A stretch of 64,000 bases of DNA from CAWBJP01 sp963789165 (lineage in GTDB: Bacteria; Actinomycetota; Acidimicrobiia; IMCC26256; BP-133), in assembly GCA_963789165.1 (NCBI GenBank), contig CAWBJP010000001.1, positions 186,001-250,000 of the forward strand, given 5' to 3'. The notes beneath the pieces were generated by a model, which saw only the letters and a list, made by a program, of their open reading frames with translations, did not search any database and was not told the DNA's origin. Of the stretch, positions 53,121 to 63,896 are shown piece by piece. The position numbers and the translations under genes are program-made. Numbering within the stretch: position 1 is the stretch's first letter; each line of letters starts with the position of its first letter.

Positions 53121-53880
53121 GCGGCTCCTCTTCCTCCGCCGGTTCCTCCGTCGGGCTGTCGTCCGACGCCCGGTCTGTCCCGGTAGCCGCGTCCGGGTCC
53201 CGGCCGAGTTCCATAAGCGCCCCGATCTCGCTCTTCTCCGACCGGCGGTCACTCCAGACCACGAACAGCACCAGGACCACACTGGCGACCAGCAATTGCC
53301 AGCGGTAGCGGGCGAAGAAGTCGAGCACCGAGCCAATGGGCTCCTCGAACGCCTCCCCCAGCCGGCGGATGAGGTAGAGCCGCCCGAACGTGCCGGTGAT
53401 GTTCAGGGCGAAAAAGACGCCCACCCGCATCCCCGAGGCGCCGGCGAACATGCAGATCCAGGGGTTGGGAGCCACCACCACCAGGGGATAGGCGGCCTTG
53501 GAGAAGGCCCGCTCGTAGAGGCGGACCTGCTCCCCGAAGCTCTTGCTGCGCCGCTCCACCCACTGCAGCGCCCCATCGCCGTACCAGTATCCGAGGAGGT
53601 AGAAGAGCGGGTCGGAGATCAGCAGGCGGGCCCCGGCGGCCAGGTAGTACGACCAGGTGTCGAGCTGGTTGGTGGTCAGCACCAGGATGCGCGACCGGGC
53701 ATTCAGAAGGGTGAGGGCCAGCGGGTGGCGGTCGGCCCAAGTCGTGGTGAGGGCGTCGCCGACGTAGGCCAGGACGACGAGCGCCACGATGGGCCCGACG
53801 ACCAGGAGCAACTGGCGCCGGCTCGGTCGCCGACCGCCCGGGGCCGTCTCGTCCCGGGTCGGGGGGGTGCCGGTGGTCAC
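53113..53880 (-). CDS. VTT/DedA-like membrane protein, 255 aa
   Basis: About five hydrophobic segments are visible: LLLVVGPIVALVVLAYVG near 25-42, LAAGARLLISDPLFYLLGYW, YPLVVVAPNPWICMFAGASG, VGVFFALNITGTFG and WQLLVASVVLVLFVVW. The pattern of a re-entrant hydrophobic loop with conserved Gly and Pro (APNPW; FAGASGM) resembles the VTT (SNARE-associated) domain of DedA proteins, which scramble or transport lipids. The C-terminus is a long acidic cytosolic tail. The stop overlaps that of the convergent IclR gene by eight bases. Family assignment is tentative. Confidence 0.65.
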   Translation of the reverse strand: MTTGTPPTRDETAPGGRRPSRRQLLLVVGPIVALVVLAYVGDALTTTWADRHPLALTLLNARSRILVLTTNQLDTWSYYLAAGARLLISDPLFYLLGYWYGDGALQWVERRSKSFGEQVRLYERAFSKAAYPLVVVAPNPWICMFAGASGMRVGVFFALNITGTFGRLYLIRRLGEAFEEPIGSVLDFFARYRWQLLVASVVLVLFVVWSDRRSEKSEIGALMELGRDPDAATGTDRASDDSPTEEPAEEEEPLS

Positions 53881-53932
53881 CGGCTTGAGGGTGTCCCTGA
53901 TATCACCCGGAGATCATGGCATCACCGTGAGA

Positions 53933-55855
53933 CTATGGCGCCGGGGCGCTCCACAGGGCGAGATCGACCACACCCCGGTCCCCACCGGCCCCCTCCCGAC
54001 GCTGGTCGGCATCCCCGAAGGCATAGACGGCACCGTCGGACCCGGCCACGTAGTAGCCCTCCCCCGACCCCGTCACCCGCAACTGGATGGCTTCGGGGGG
54101 CGGCTTCCGGTCGCCGAGGCCGCCGAAGAAACCGGTGTCGACGGCGAAGACACCGCCATCGGCGCCGAGCAGCCAGTATCCCCGGCCGTCCGGATGGCCG
54201 GCGATGGAGACGATGGGCGCAGCCGGTTTCGCCGCCCCGGCGGTGCTGACCAGCGCCCGGCCCGCGGTGGCGCCCCGGGTCAGGGCGTCACCGAAGGAGA
54301 AGACCCGCCCGTCGGTGGCGGCCAGCCAGTAACCCTGTCCGGTCGGCGTGGTGGCCAGGCCGGCGATCTCCACTGGCCAAGGCTCCATTGGCCAAGGCTC
54401 CACTGGCCGGGGCTCGGGAGGCCCGGCCCCCAACGGCGGGGCGGTGGCCCCGAGGAAGGCGGCGTCGCCAAAGGGCTCCACCTCCCCGGCGGCGGAGACG
54501 ACCCAGTAGCCCCGGCCACTCGGCGTGGGCTCCAGTTGCACGGCGGCCGCCGAGAACCGGCCGGTGGCCGCGCCCAGGAAGGAAGCGTCACCGAAAGCGA
54601 ACACGCCGCCGTCGGCGGCGGCCAGCCAGTAGCCGCCACCCCCCGGGGTGACCGCCATGCCCACCACCGGCGCGGCCAGGGCGACGCCGTCGAGGCCCCC
54701 GTGGGCGGGAGCGTCACCGTGAGCGACCACCCGCCCGGCGCCGGTCACCGTCCAGAAGCCGGGGACCGGAGGAAGCGGCGGAAGCGGGGCCGGCGGGGCG
54801 GGGGTCGGAGCGGGGTTGCTGGCTCCCGACACCCGGTCCCGGATCTCGGGGAGGCGTTCGTAGAGGCGGTCGCCCGGACAGGCGGTCTGACCCACGTCGC
54901 GGTGACCGGCCAGGTTGGGGAAGGCGACCTGCGAGCCGTCGGAGCGGGTGTAGGCGTCGGCGCCGTGAGGGTCGATGCCGTGGCGGTCTGCCTTCCAGGC
55001 CAGGACCCCCACCAGGGCGTCGACGGCGGCGCCGGTGGGCTGGCCTCCGCCCGAGAACTCGCCGAGGAGGGCGACCCCCACCGACCCGGGGTTGAACCCC
55101 CGGGCGTGGGCACCGACCACTCCCCTGCTCTCGGAGTCCTCGCCCGTGGGGGTTTCCCCCGGGGCGTAGGCGCGGGCGTAGCGGCCCTCGTAGACGCGAC
55201 CGGCGGCGTCGACCAGGAAGTTGTAGCCAATGTCGTTCCAGCCGTGCTGTTGGGTGTGGTAGGCGTAGATGGCCCGCACCGTGGAGGCCGGATCGGGATC
55301 GTCATTGGGCGTGACGGTGTGGTGGACGATGAGCTTGCTCGGGGGCGCGAATTCGGGTGGGCCCCGGCGCATCCCCTCGTCGGCGCCCCACGCCGCCCGC
55401 GACACCATCTGCGGCTGGCCCGCGCCGACGACCGGCCGGTTCGTGGATGGGGGTGCTTGCCGGGTGACGGGTGGGGGAGGCGACGAGGCGTCGATGACCA
55501 CGATCTCGATCTGGGTGGCGTCCCCCCGGGCCCGGGCCTGGACCAGCGTGGCGCCGTCGGCCCGCACCAGCCCGGTCAGGTGGATGCCGCGCTCGGGATC
55601 GTCGAGGTCGTGAGCGACTGCCAGCGGGCGCCACGGACCCAGGTGGCCGGGGGTCCCGGTGCGGACCTCGATGCTCGCATCCTCGCTTCCCCGCCACTGG
55701 ACGCCGACGTGGGACAGCGGGAACGGGGTGGGCGCGGGAGCAGGCCCAGCGTCAATCACCGCCAGTCTCGTCTGTGGCCATACGCGCCCGTCAGCGGCAG
55801 GAATGCCGACCCCAGCCGCCACCAGCGCGACCGCCAGAAGGCTCCGGAGTCGCAC
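53933..55855 (-). CDS. secreted N-acetylmuramoyl-L-alanine amidase with GYW repeats, 640 aa
   Basis: A signal peptide (LLAVALVAAGVGIPAADG) starts the protein. After a strand-rich region, a PGRP/amidase_2 domain spans about residues 150-335: SRAAWGADEG, KLIVHHTVTPND (zinc His), YHTQQHGWNDIGYNFLVD and GHRDVGQTACPGD (zinc His and Cys region). From about 355 six GYW-type repeats follow (GYWLAAADGGVFAFGDASF and variants) with a Pro-rich insertion EPWPMEPWPVE coded by a 15-bp tandem repeat at 54375-54404. The enzyme should cut the bond between MurNAc and the stem peptide in the wall. The repeats match the M15 protein at 6616-7904. Confidence 0.9.
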   Translation of the reverse strand: MRLRSLLAVALVAAGVGIPAADGRVWPQTRLAVIDAGPAPAPTPFPLSHVGVQWRGSEDASIEVRTGTPGHLGPWRPLAVAHDLDDPERGIHLTGLVRADGATLVQARARGDATQIEIVVIDASSPPPPVTRQAPPSTNRPVVGAGQPQMVSRAAWGADEGMRRGPPEFAPPSKLIVHHTVTPNDDPDPASTVRAIYAYHTQQHGWNDIGYNFLVDAAGRVYEGRYARAYAPGETPTGEDSESRGVVGAHARGFNPGSVGVALLGEFSGGGQPTGAAVDALVGVLAWKADRHGIDPHGADAYTRSDGSQVAFPNLAGHRDVGQTACPGDRLYERLPEIRDRVSGASNPAPTPAPPAPLPPLPPVPGFWTVTGAGRVVAHGDAPAHGGLDGVALAAPVVGMAVTPGGGGYWLAAADGGVFAFGDASFLGAATGRFSAAAVQLEPTPSGRGYWVVSAAGEVEPFGDAAFLGATAPPLGAGPPEPRPVEPWPMEPWPVEIAGLATTPTGQGYWLAATDGRVFSFGDALTRGATAGRALVSTAGAAKPAAPIVSIAGHPDGRGYWLLGADGGVFAVDTGFFGGLGDRKPPPEAIQLRVTGSGEGYYVAGSDGAVYAFGDADQRREGAGGDRGVVDLALWSAPAP

Positions 55856-55954
55856 CTGTGGACCTCCCCCTGTGGATATCTTTCTCCAGGTCCGACAGAT
55901 GATGCAACGGGGAAACCGGAAGGTGGCGGACCCTGCCGGGGCCAGAATGGTGTC

Positions 55955-56497
55955 GTGACCTCCGAAGCCGCCACCCTGCTCGGGCTGCTGAGCGACGACG
56001 ACCGCCTCCGCGTGGTGGCCGCGCTCGCCCTCGGGGCCCGCACACCGGGCGAGGTGGCGGACGGCGCCGGCCTCGACATCCCCCGGGCCGGGCGGGCCCT
56101 GGCCCGCCTGACCAGCGGCGGTCTGGTGGAGCAGGAGAAGGACGGCTACCGCCTGGCCTCGGAGCGGTTCCGGGAAGCGCTCGAGTCGTTGGAGCGCCCC
56201 GCCCCGGAGAGCCCGGCCTCAGGCCTCGGTCCCGACGCCGACAAGGTGCTCAAGGCGTTCCTGCGGGGAGGCAAGCTGGCCTCGATCCCCGCGGTGCACT
56301 CCAAGCGCCTCGTCATCCTCGACTACCTGGCCCGGCTGTTCGAGCCCGGCGAGGCGTATCCGGAAAAGGTGGTGAACGAGCGCCTGGCCGCGTTCCATCC
56401 CGACTTCGCCGCCCTCCGTCGCTACATGGTGGAGGACGAATTCCTCCACCGGCGCGACGGCTTCTACTGGCGGGCCGGCGGCACCTTCGAGGTCTGA
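55955..56497 (+). CDS. ArsR-like winged helix with DUF2087 domain, 180 aa
   Basis: The GTG at 55955 opens a protein with an N-terminal winged helix (LLGLLSDDDRLRVVAALALG; ARTPGEVADGAGLDIPRAGR). A C-terminal DUF2087 follows: LDYLARLFEPGEAYPEKVVN, AFHPDFAALRRYMVEDEFLHR and DGFYWRAGG. DUF2087 proteins are putative transcription regulators; the C-terminal domain may itself bind nucleic acid. The ligand is not known. It is divergent from the wall amidase gene (100 bases between starts) and could regulate it. Confidence 0.8.
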   Translation: MTSEAATLLGLLSDDDRLRVVAALALGARTPGEVADGAGLDIPRAGRALARLTSGGLVEQEKDGYRLASERFREALESLERPAPESPASGLGPDADKVLKAFLRGGKLASIPAVHSKRLVILDYLARLFEPGEAYPEKVVNERLAAFHPDFAALRRYMVEDEFLHRRDGFYWRAGGTFEV

Positions 56498-56522
56498 ACC
56501 CCGTTCGGGCGAGGTCTGAGCC

Positions 56523-57104
56523 TCAGGCGCCGTGGGGGTGGCGACCCAGGAAGGCGACGAGGCGCTCGTGGACGGGCGCCTCGTCGTCGCAGGGAACCTC
56601 GGCCCCGAACGGCTTCCCCTCGCCCCGGATCTGGTCGGCGGGCAGCGCGGCGAAGTTCTGCTGGACCATCTGCAGGGCGAGGCCGGCCGACTCCTCGTTG
56701 AGGAGATGGGGCTCGCCGATGGCAGTGGCCAGGTCCCAGCGGTGGACCAGATTGTCGATGAAGTGGATCCCGATGGCGAAGGCGGCGGGCATGTGGCCGA
56801 ACGGCAGGTGCAGCGTCAGCTCCAGGGCGTCCGGCTTCTGCCAGGCCGCCACCGCCTCCTCCACCGAACGCCGGTAGGCCTCGGCCGGGTCGTCGCCCAG
56901 CAACTCCTCGCCGCTCATGCTCTTGGGCTCCTCGCCCCGCACGGCGGCGGCGAACACCAGGTTCACTCCCACCAGGTGGGCCAGCAGGGCGCGCACGTCC
57001 CACTCCACACACGGAGTCGACTGGCCCATCTGCTCCGGCTTCACCCGGTCCACCACCCGCTGGGTGGTGCGCATGGTCTCGGCGTTCGTTGCGATCACGT
57101 CCAT
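56523..57104 (-). CDS. DinB/mycothiol-dependent enzyme-like protein (TIGR03086-type), 193 aa
   Basis: The four-helix DinB-like fold is visible: VKPEQMGQSTPCVEWDVRAL with LLAHLVG (first metal His) and FAIGIHFIDNLVHRWDLATA (second and third His). The TPCVEWDVRALLAHLV block is the hallmark of the actinobacterial TIGR03086 group, related to mycothiol-dependent maleylpyruvate isomerase. It should bind a divalent metal and may use mycothiol as cofactor; the reaction is unknown. The stop is 26 bases from the DUF2087 stop (convergent), and the clpB gene lies 38 bases upstream on the same strand. Confidence 0.82.
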   Translation of the reverse strand: MDVIATNAETMRTTQRVVDRVKPEQMGQSTPCVEWDVRALLAHLVGVNLVFAAAVRGEEPKSMSGEELLGDDPAEAYRRSVEEAVAAWQKPDALELTLHLPFGHMPAAFAIGIHFIDNLVHRWDLATAIGEPHLLNEESAGLALQMVQQNFAALPADQIRGEGKPFGAEVPCDDEAPVHERLVAFLGRHPHGA

Positions 57105-57142
57105 CTTCTTGCCTCTCGGTCCGGCGGGCCCGGATGTTGACG

Positions 57143-59638
<2,496 letters not shown>

Positions 59639-59659
59639 CGGTGGTTGCTCCTCCGGTAC

Positions 59660-59688
59660 AGAAAAGTTGAGTCTTAGTCTAGCAACTT
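59660..59688. promoter_or_regulatory. HAIR-like inverted repeat between clpB and hsp20
   Basis: AAAAGTTG (59660-59667) and CAACTTTT (59681-59688) form a perfect 8-bp palindrome with a 13-base spacer. Within it GTTGAGT and TAGCAAC sit with the 7-base gap of the HspR-associated inverted repeat (HAIR, consensus CTTGAGT-N7-ACTCAAG), with partial match. HspR represses clpB and hsp20-type genes in other actinobacteria, so heat-shock control of both genes is likely. Confidence 0.6.
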
Positions 59689-59752
59689 TTTTGGTGCTCT
59701 GCTATCGTTACCTCGTACCCGTTGGACCTAGTTTCAAGGAGGCAGAGCAGCG

Positions 59753-60181
59753 ATGCTGATGCGTTTCGACCCCTTCCGGGAGCTCGACCGGCTGACCCAG
59801 GCCAGCTGGGGTCAGAACCGCCCCACCATGGCCATGGATGCCTACCGGCGCAACGGCGATTTCGTGGTGCACTTTGACGTGCCCGGCGTGGATCCCGGCG
59901 CGATCGATCTAACCGTCGAGCAGAATGTCCTCACCGTCACCGCTGAACGCAGCTTCGCCCGCCACGAGGGCGACGAGGTCGTGGTGGCGGAGCGGCCCCA
60001 GGGCCGCTTCTCCCGCCAGCTTTTCCTGGGCGAGAGCTTGGATCCCAACCAGATCCGGGCCGACTACGACCGCGGCGTGCTCACCCTGCACATCCCCGTG
60101 GCCGAAAAGGCCAAGCCCCGCAAGGTCGAGGTGACGACCGCAGGCCAACCGGCCGTTGAGGTTGTCTCCTCGGTTGCCTAG
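59753..60181 (+). CDS. hsp20: small heat-shock protein Hsp20, 142 aa
   Basis: Start ATG 59753 follows AAGGAGG. The alpha-crystallin domain runs from about residue 26: AMDAYRRNGDFVVHFDVPGV, NVLTVTAERSF, and the conserved edge strand ADYDRGVLTLHIPVAEKAKP (GVLTL signature). A short N-arm (MRFDPFRELDRLTQ) and a C-tail (RKVEV, the IXI-like contact) allow oligomers. It holds unfolding proteins for ClpB/DnaK, and its position opposite clpB fits that. A terminator hairpin follows. Confidence 0.95.
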   Translation: MLMRFDPFRELDRLTQASWGQNRPTMAMDAYRRNGDFVVHFDVPGVDPGAIDLTVEQNVLTVTAERSFARHEGDEVVVAERPQGRFSRQLFLGESLDPNQIRADYDRGVLTLHIPVAEKAKPRKVEVTTAGQPAVEVVSSVA

Positions 60182-60218
60182 CACCTACCGGACACCCCCC
60201 CAGCCGGTGCTGGGATCG

Positions 60219-60244
60219 ACGCCCCCGGGTCTCCCCGGGGGCGT
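60219..60244 (+). terminator. terminator of hsp20
   Basis: ACGCCCCCGGG (60219-60229) pairs with CCCGGGGGCGT (60234-60244) over a TCTC loop, followed by TCAC. It lies 38 bases after the hsp20 stop. Confidence 0.8.
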
Positions 60245-60520
60245 TCACATGTTGCCGGGTGGGAACTCGCGCCGCTAGCGTCTGCGCTGACTTTCGATTC
60301 GGGCGGATCGGGGGCAGCGGGCGATACGTATGGCCCTGGTCCGCCTCCACTCCTGAGGAGGCGCCCTTCCCCCCCACGTCCCGTGGGCAGTCGTCAGCAC
60401 CTCGTATGGACACAAGTGGTCCCGAAGCGCGACGAGGCACTTCGCGAGCTGAATGCTTTCACGACGGTCGCCCGCATCTCCGGCCACACCTGAAGCCCTT
60501 TGACTTCAAGGAGGCGCGCG
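60245..60520 (+). promoter_or_regulatory. 276-base leader of the Rpf-like gene, possible structured RNA
   Basis: This gap separates the hsp20 terminator from the Rpf-like gene. It has no gene I can support. It contains a hairpin CGCCTCC (60342-60348)/GGAGGCG (60357-60363) and, further on, GTCAGCACCTCGTATGG, which recalls the 3' part of c-di-AMP (ydaO) riboswitches found ahead of rpf genes in actinobacteria. The other core elements of that riboswitch are not obvious, so this is only a suggestion. Confidence 0.3.
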
Positions 60521-61114
60521 ATGCGCAGCCACCGGATCGTCAAGATCCTCGTCACCGCGGCGGTTTCCGCCGCTCTACTTCCCCTATCGACCTGGCTGGC
60601 CGGGTCACTCATCCCCGACTCCCCGAGCCGGACGGTGGTGGCCGCCGCCGCCTTCGGTCCGGAACTACCGACAATCTCGGCCGAGAGCCATCCTGGCGAG
60701 ACGCGCCTGCTGGCCGAGGGCCGCGAGAGGCTGGCGGCCCGGATCGCCGCCCAGCAAGCCGCCCGGGCCGCCGCCCGGCAGGCTCGGCTGGACCAGCTGG
60801 CCCTCGAGCGGGCTTCCCGTGACGCCTCCGCTCCCCGCCCCGGGCCGGTCCAGGCCGCCGCCTCCGCCCCGGTGGCGGATGACGTGTGGGCCAAGCTTCG
60901 CAAGTGCGAGGCCGGCGGCAGCTACACCCGCAACAGCGGCAACGGCTACTACGGCGCCTACCAGTTCTCGGCGGGTACCTGGCGCAGCCTCGGTTACCCG
61001 GGCCTGCCCCACGAGGCGCCGCCCGAGATGCAGGACGAGGCGGCCAAGCGACTCCAGGCCCGGGGGGGCTGGGGCCAGTGGCCGGCCTGTTCCCGACGGA
61101 TCGGAGCCCGGTAA
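60521..61114 (+). CDS. resuscitation-promoting-factor-like transglycosylase, 197 aa
   Basis: ATG 60521 follows AAGGAGG by six bases. A signal peptide or anchor (ILVTAAVSAALLPLSTWLAG) precedes an Ala/Arg-rich coiled region (LAARIAAQQAARAAARQARL in blocks). The last 75 residues are an Rpf domain: WAKLRKCEAGGSY with the catalytic Glu, GYYGAYQFSAGTWRSLGY, and RLQARGGWGQWPAC. Cys in KCEAGG and WPAC probably pair. Rpf proteins cleave peptidoglycan glycan strands and promote growth from dormancy. It ends in a hairpin that overlaps its stop codon. Confidence 0.9.
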   Translation: MRSHRIVKILVTAAVSAALLPLSTWLAGSLIPDSPSRTVVAAAAFGPELPTISAESHPGETRLLAEGRERLAARIAAQQAARAAARQARLDQLALERASRDASAPRPGPVQAAASAPVADDVWAKLRKCEAGGSYTRNSGNGYYGAYQFSAGTWRSLGYPGLPHEAPPEMQDEAAKRLQARGGWGQWPACSRRIGAR

Positions 61115-61141
61115 CTCTCTGGACGGAGGGAGTTACCGGGC
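61106..61141. terminator. hairpin between Rpf-like and enoyl-CoA hydratase genes
   Basis: GCCCGGTAACTC (61106-61117) pairs perfectly with GAGTTACCGGGC (61130-61141) around a 12-base loop that can pair further. The left arm includes the Rpf-like stop codon (61112-61114). It can end both convergent transcripts. Confidence 0.8.
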
Positions 61142-61150
61142 CTCGGCCCG

Positions 61151-61954
61151 CTACTCGGCGGCCGGGCCGGTGAAGTTGGGGGTGCGGCGTTCCTTCAGGG
61201 ACGCCATGCCCTCGCGCACGTCGGGACCGCCGAAGCCGAGGGTCTCGTAGGCCACCGACACGTCGAAGATGGGTCCGGCGGCCCGCAGCCACCCGTTGAG
61301 CGCCAGCTTGGTCCACCGGATGGCGCTCTGGGAGCCGGAGGCCAGCTGCCGGGCCACGGCCAGGGCCTTGTCCTGGAGCTCGTCCTCGGGGACGCACAGT
61401 GCCACCAGCCCGATCCGCTCCGCCTCTTCGCCTCCCACCGGCTCGCAGGTGAGGAGGTGGTAGCGGGCTTTGGCCAGTCCGCACAGCAGTGGCCAGATCA
61501 TGACGCCGTGGTCGCCGGCGGCCACTCCCAGGCGGGTGTGCCCGTCGATGATGCGGGTGCCGGGGGTGACGATGGAGACGTCGGCCAGCAGGCCCACGGC
61601 CAGTCCCGCCCCCACCGCCGGCCCGGCCATGGCCGACACCACCGGCTTGGAGCAGTTCACGACGTTGTAGACGATGTCGCGGGCTTCCCGCATGACCTTG
61701 ATGCGGGCCTCGAAGTCGTCGGCCATGCTCTCGATGAGCTCGAAGTCGCCTCCGGCCGAGAAGGCGCCGTCGGCGCCGGTGACGATCACGACCCGCACGT
61801 CGGGATCGATGTCGATGTCGAGCCAGACCCGGGCCAGTTCGCTGTGCTGGTCGGGACTGACCGAGTTCTTCCGGCCCGGCGTGTTGAACATGAGGCGCAG
61901 GATCCCCTCCTCCACGAGTTCGAGGTCCAGCGCCTTGTAGTCCCGGTAGCCCAT
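61151..61954 (-). CDS. enoyl-CoA hydratase/isomerase family protein, 267 aa
   Basis: The crotonase fold is clear: ILRLMFNTPGRKNSVSPD, VVIVTGADGAFSAGGDFELI (first oxyanion loop), KPVVSAMAGPAVGAGLAVGL (second oxyanion), and later TPNF near the C-terminus. The two catalytic Glu of true hydratases are not both present: the usual GLPEVGIGL-type segment reads RLGVAAGDHGVMIWPLL. The protein may therefore be an isomerase, a hydrolase or a less usual hydratase acting on a CoA thioester. Start ATG 61954 reads MGYRDYKALDLELVEEG. It is 45 bases from the stop of the hydrolase-cyclase gene on the same strand. Confidence 0.88.
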   Translation of the reverse strand: MGYRDYKALDLELVEEGILRLMFNTPGRKNSVSPDQHSELARVWLDIDIDPDVRVVIVTGADGAFSAGGDFELIESMADDFEARIKVMREARDIVYNVVNCSKPVVSAMAGPAVGAGLAVGLLADVSIVTPGTRIIDGHTRLGVAAGDHGVMIWPLLCGLAKARYHLLTCEPVGGEEAERIGLVALCVPEDELQDKALAVARQLASGSQSAIRWTKLALNGWLRAAGPIFDVSVAYETLGFGGPDVREGMASLKERRTPNFTGPAAE

Positions 61955-61999
61955 GGGGTCTCCTCGCGTCGGCCGACTCCCGAATGCTCGCGCGCCCGG

Positions 62000-63323
62000 T
62001 CAGGTGACCTTGAACAGACGCCAGGTGCCGGGGACGCCCTTCAGCTCGTGGCTCCCCCGGTCGGCGAACTCGAGCCCGGAGCCGGCCACGAGATCCTTCA
62101 CGGTGCTTGACACCAGGACTTCCCGGGGCGCGGCCAGACCCGCCACCCGGGCGGCGGTATGGACGGCGACCCCGGCCACGTCGTCCCCCATCACCTCGCA
62201 CTCGCCGGTGTGGAGACCGGCGCGGATGTCGATGCCGAGGCGTCCGACACCGTCACGGATGGCGCAGGCGGCGGCGATGGCCCGGCTGGGGCCGGGGAAG
62301 GTGGCCAGGAACCCGTCGCCCAGCGTCTTCACCTCCCGGCCGCCGAAGCGATCCAGCTGCTGGCGGACGACGGCGTGATGGCTCTCCAGAAACTGACGCC
62401 ACGACCGATCCCCCATCCGGGCCGCATGGGCGGTCGATTCGACCACATCGGTGAACAGCACCGTGGCCAGGATCCGCTCGAGGTTCGGAGCCGGTCGGGC
62501 GCCGGTGAGGAACTGCTCGATGTCGTCGAACACCGGAGCCGAATCTCCGAGCGAGATGATGTGGTCGTCTCCGGGGTACTCGAGCAGGACGGCGCCGGGG
62601 ATCTTCTCGGCCAGATGACGCGCGCCCCCGACGTGGCACACCCGGTCCCCGGTCCGATGCTGCACGAGGGTGGGCACCCGGATGGCCTTGAGGATGTCGC
62701 GACAGTCGATGCCGGCGACGGCTTCGAGGACCGCTCGGGCCATGGCGGGGCTGGCACACGCCCGCAGGAGCCGGCCCCAGGCCTCCCGGGCCGCCTCGTC
62801 ACCCGCCAGGCTCGGGGCGAAGAGGTCGAAGAGCGCTCCCTGGGCCCAGTCGGTCTCCACCTCGTCAAGTAACCGCTGCAGGCCGTCGGGATCCCATCCC
62901 CACGGCCAGTCGGGGCTCGGTCACGAACTTCGGCGTCGTCCCGTACAGCACCAGCCCGGACACCCGCTCGGGCCGGGTGGCGGCGAACAACAACGCCATC
63001 GGGCCCCCCTCCGAGATGCCGAACAGCGCCGCCTTGGCGGACCCGACAGCATCCATGACCGCTTCCAGGTCCTCCGCCCGATCGTCCAGGCTCGGCACCC
63101 GGTCCACCGGGTCGGACAGGCCGGTGCCCCGCTTGTCCCAGAGGATGAACCGGCAGAAGGAGGAGAAGCGGTCGGGCATCTGGCGGAGCATCGGGTGCTC
63201 CAGGTACAACTCGACGTTGGAGACGAAGCCCGGGACGAACACGACGTCGAACGGCCCGTCCCCCACCACCCCGTAGGCGATGTGGACGTCGCCGCTTCTC
63301 GCGTAGCGGACGTTCGACGGCAC
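62000..63323 (-). CDS. alpha/beta hydrolase-class III cyclase fusion (Rv1900c/LipJ-like), one frameshift
   Basis: The N-terminal half is an alpha/beta hydrolase: FVPGFVSNVELYLEHP, WDKRGTGLSDPV and nucleophile LFGISEGGPMALL. The C-terminal half, after PGDDHIISLG, is a class III cyclase: VLFTDVVESTAHAARMGD, GREVKTLGDGFLATFPGPSR and GVAVHTAARVAG. The frame breaks near 62912; removing one C from CCCC (minus strand) restores PDWPWGWDPDGLQRLLDEV and joins the halves into about 440 residues. M. tuberculosis Rv1900c has this same fusion and makes cAMP. The transition-state Asn is replaced by His, the Arg is kept. The hydrolase part may sense or cut a lipid or ester. Confidence 0.85.
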
Positions 63324-63367
63324 GGCCTCCGCACCCTACCGCGGGGGTTCCGCTGCGCTCCCGGCGG

Positions 63368-63829
63368 TCAGGGGGACAGCGAGAGGTCCCAGGGCGGGTT
63401 GTATTCCCAGTGCCAGGGCTCGTGGTCGTAGGGATAGAAGCCGAAACGTTCGGCGTGGGCCACCAGCCAGCGGTAGGCGGCGGTGGCCTGCATGCGCTCG
63501 ACGTACTCGCTTTCGATGGGGTCGCCGAGGTGGCAGTCGACCGCCCGCCCGCTCTGGTGGGCGCTGGTGCCGGCCTGGGCCACCCACAGCGACGCCTCTT
63601 CGGGGTCGCCGTACTTCTGCAGCGCCCCCTGCCACAGCCATTCCTGCTCCTCGGGGCTCCGGTAGCCGGAGACGGGCAGGAGGAGCGGCGCTTCGATGCC
63701 GTCGGCCCTGGCCGCTTTCACGAGCTCCGCCCACGCGGCCGCCGCCAGCCGGTGGAGGGGCACGGTGGGGCGCTCGTAGCCGGGCACCTCGACGAGGTCG
63801 CCGGCCCCGGGCGGGGTCTTGTCCGTCAC
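63368..63829 (-). CDS. M15 D-alanyl-D-alanine carboxypeptidase-like protein, 153 aa
   Basis: The VanY-like zinc motifs are SAHQSGRAVDCHLG (SxHxxGxAxD) and EPWHWEYNP. LPVSGYRSPEEQEWLW is the substrate-side Arg region. No signal peptide is visible from the GTG start at 63829 (MTDKTPPGAGD), so export is uncertain; the open frame goes on to 63961 but would overlap the methyltransferase end. Members cut the terminal D-Ala of peptidoglycan peptides or related dipeptides. The stop lies 45 bases from the start of the hydrolase-cyclase fusion. Confidence 0.82.
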   Translation of the reverse strand: MTDKTPPGAGDLVEVPGYERPTVPLHRLAAAAWAELVKAARADGIEAPLLLPVSGYRSPEEQEWLWQGALQKYGDPEEASLWVAQAGTSAHQSGRAVDCHLGDPIESEYVERMQATAAYRWLVAHAERFGFYPYDHEPWHWEYNPPWDLSLSP

Positions 63830-63896
63830 CCGGCCGCCGCCGGGCCGCTCGACAGGTACGGGTTGGAAAGCGGTGCGGTCTTCGATGGGCCGGAGA

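Noticed and set aside
53789..55900. Long plus-strand open frame across the wall amidase
   Set aside because: Antisense to an amidase with signal peptide, zinc motifs and repeats; only the part from 55955 (DUF2087 gene) is real.
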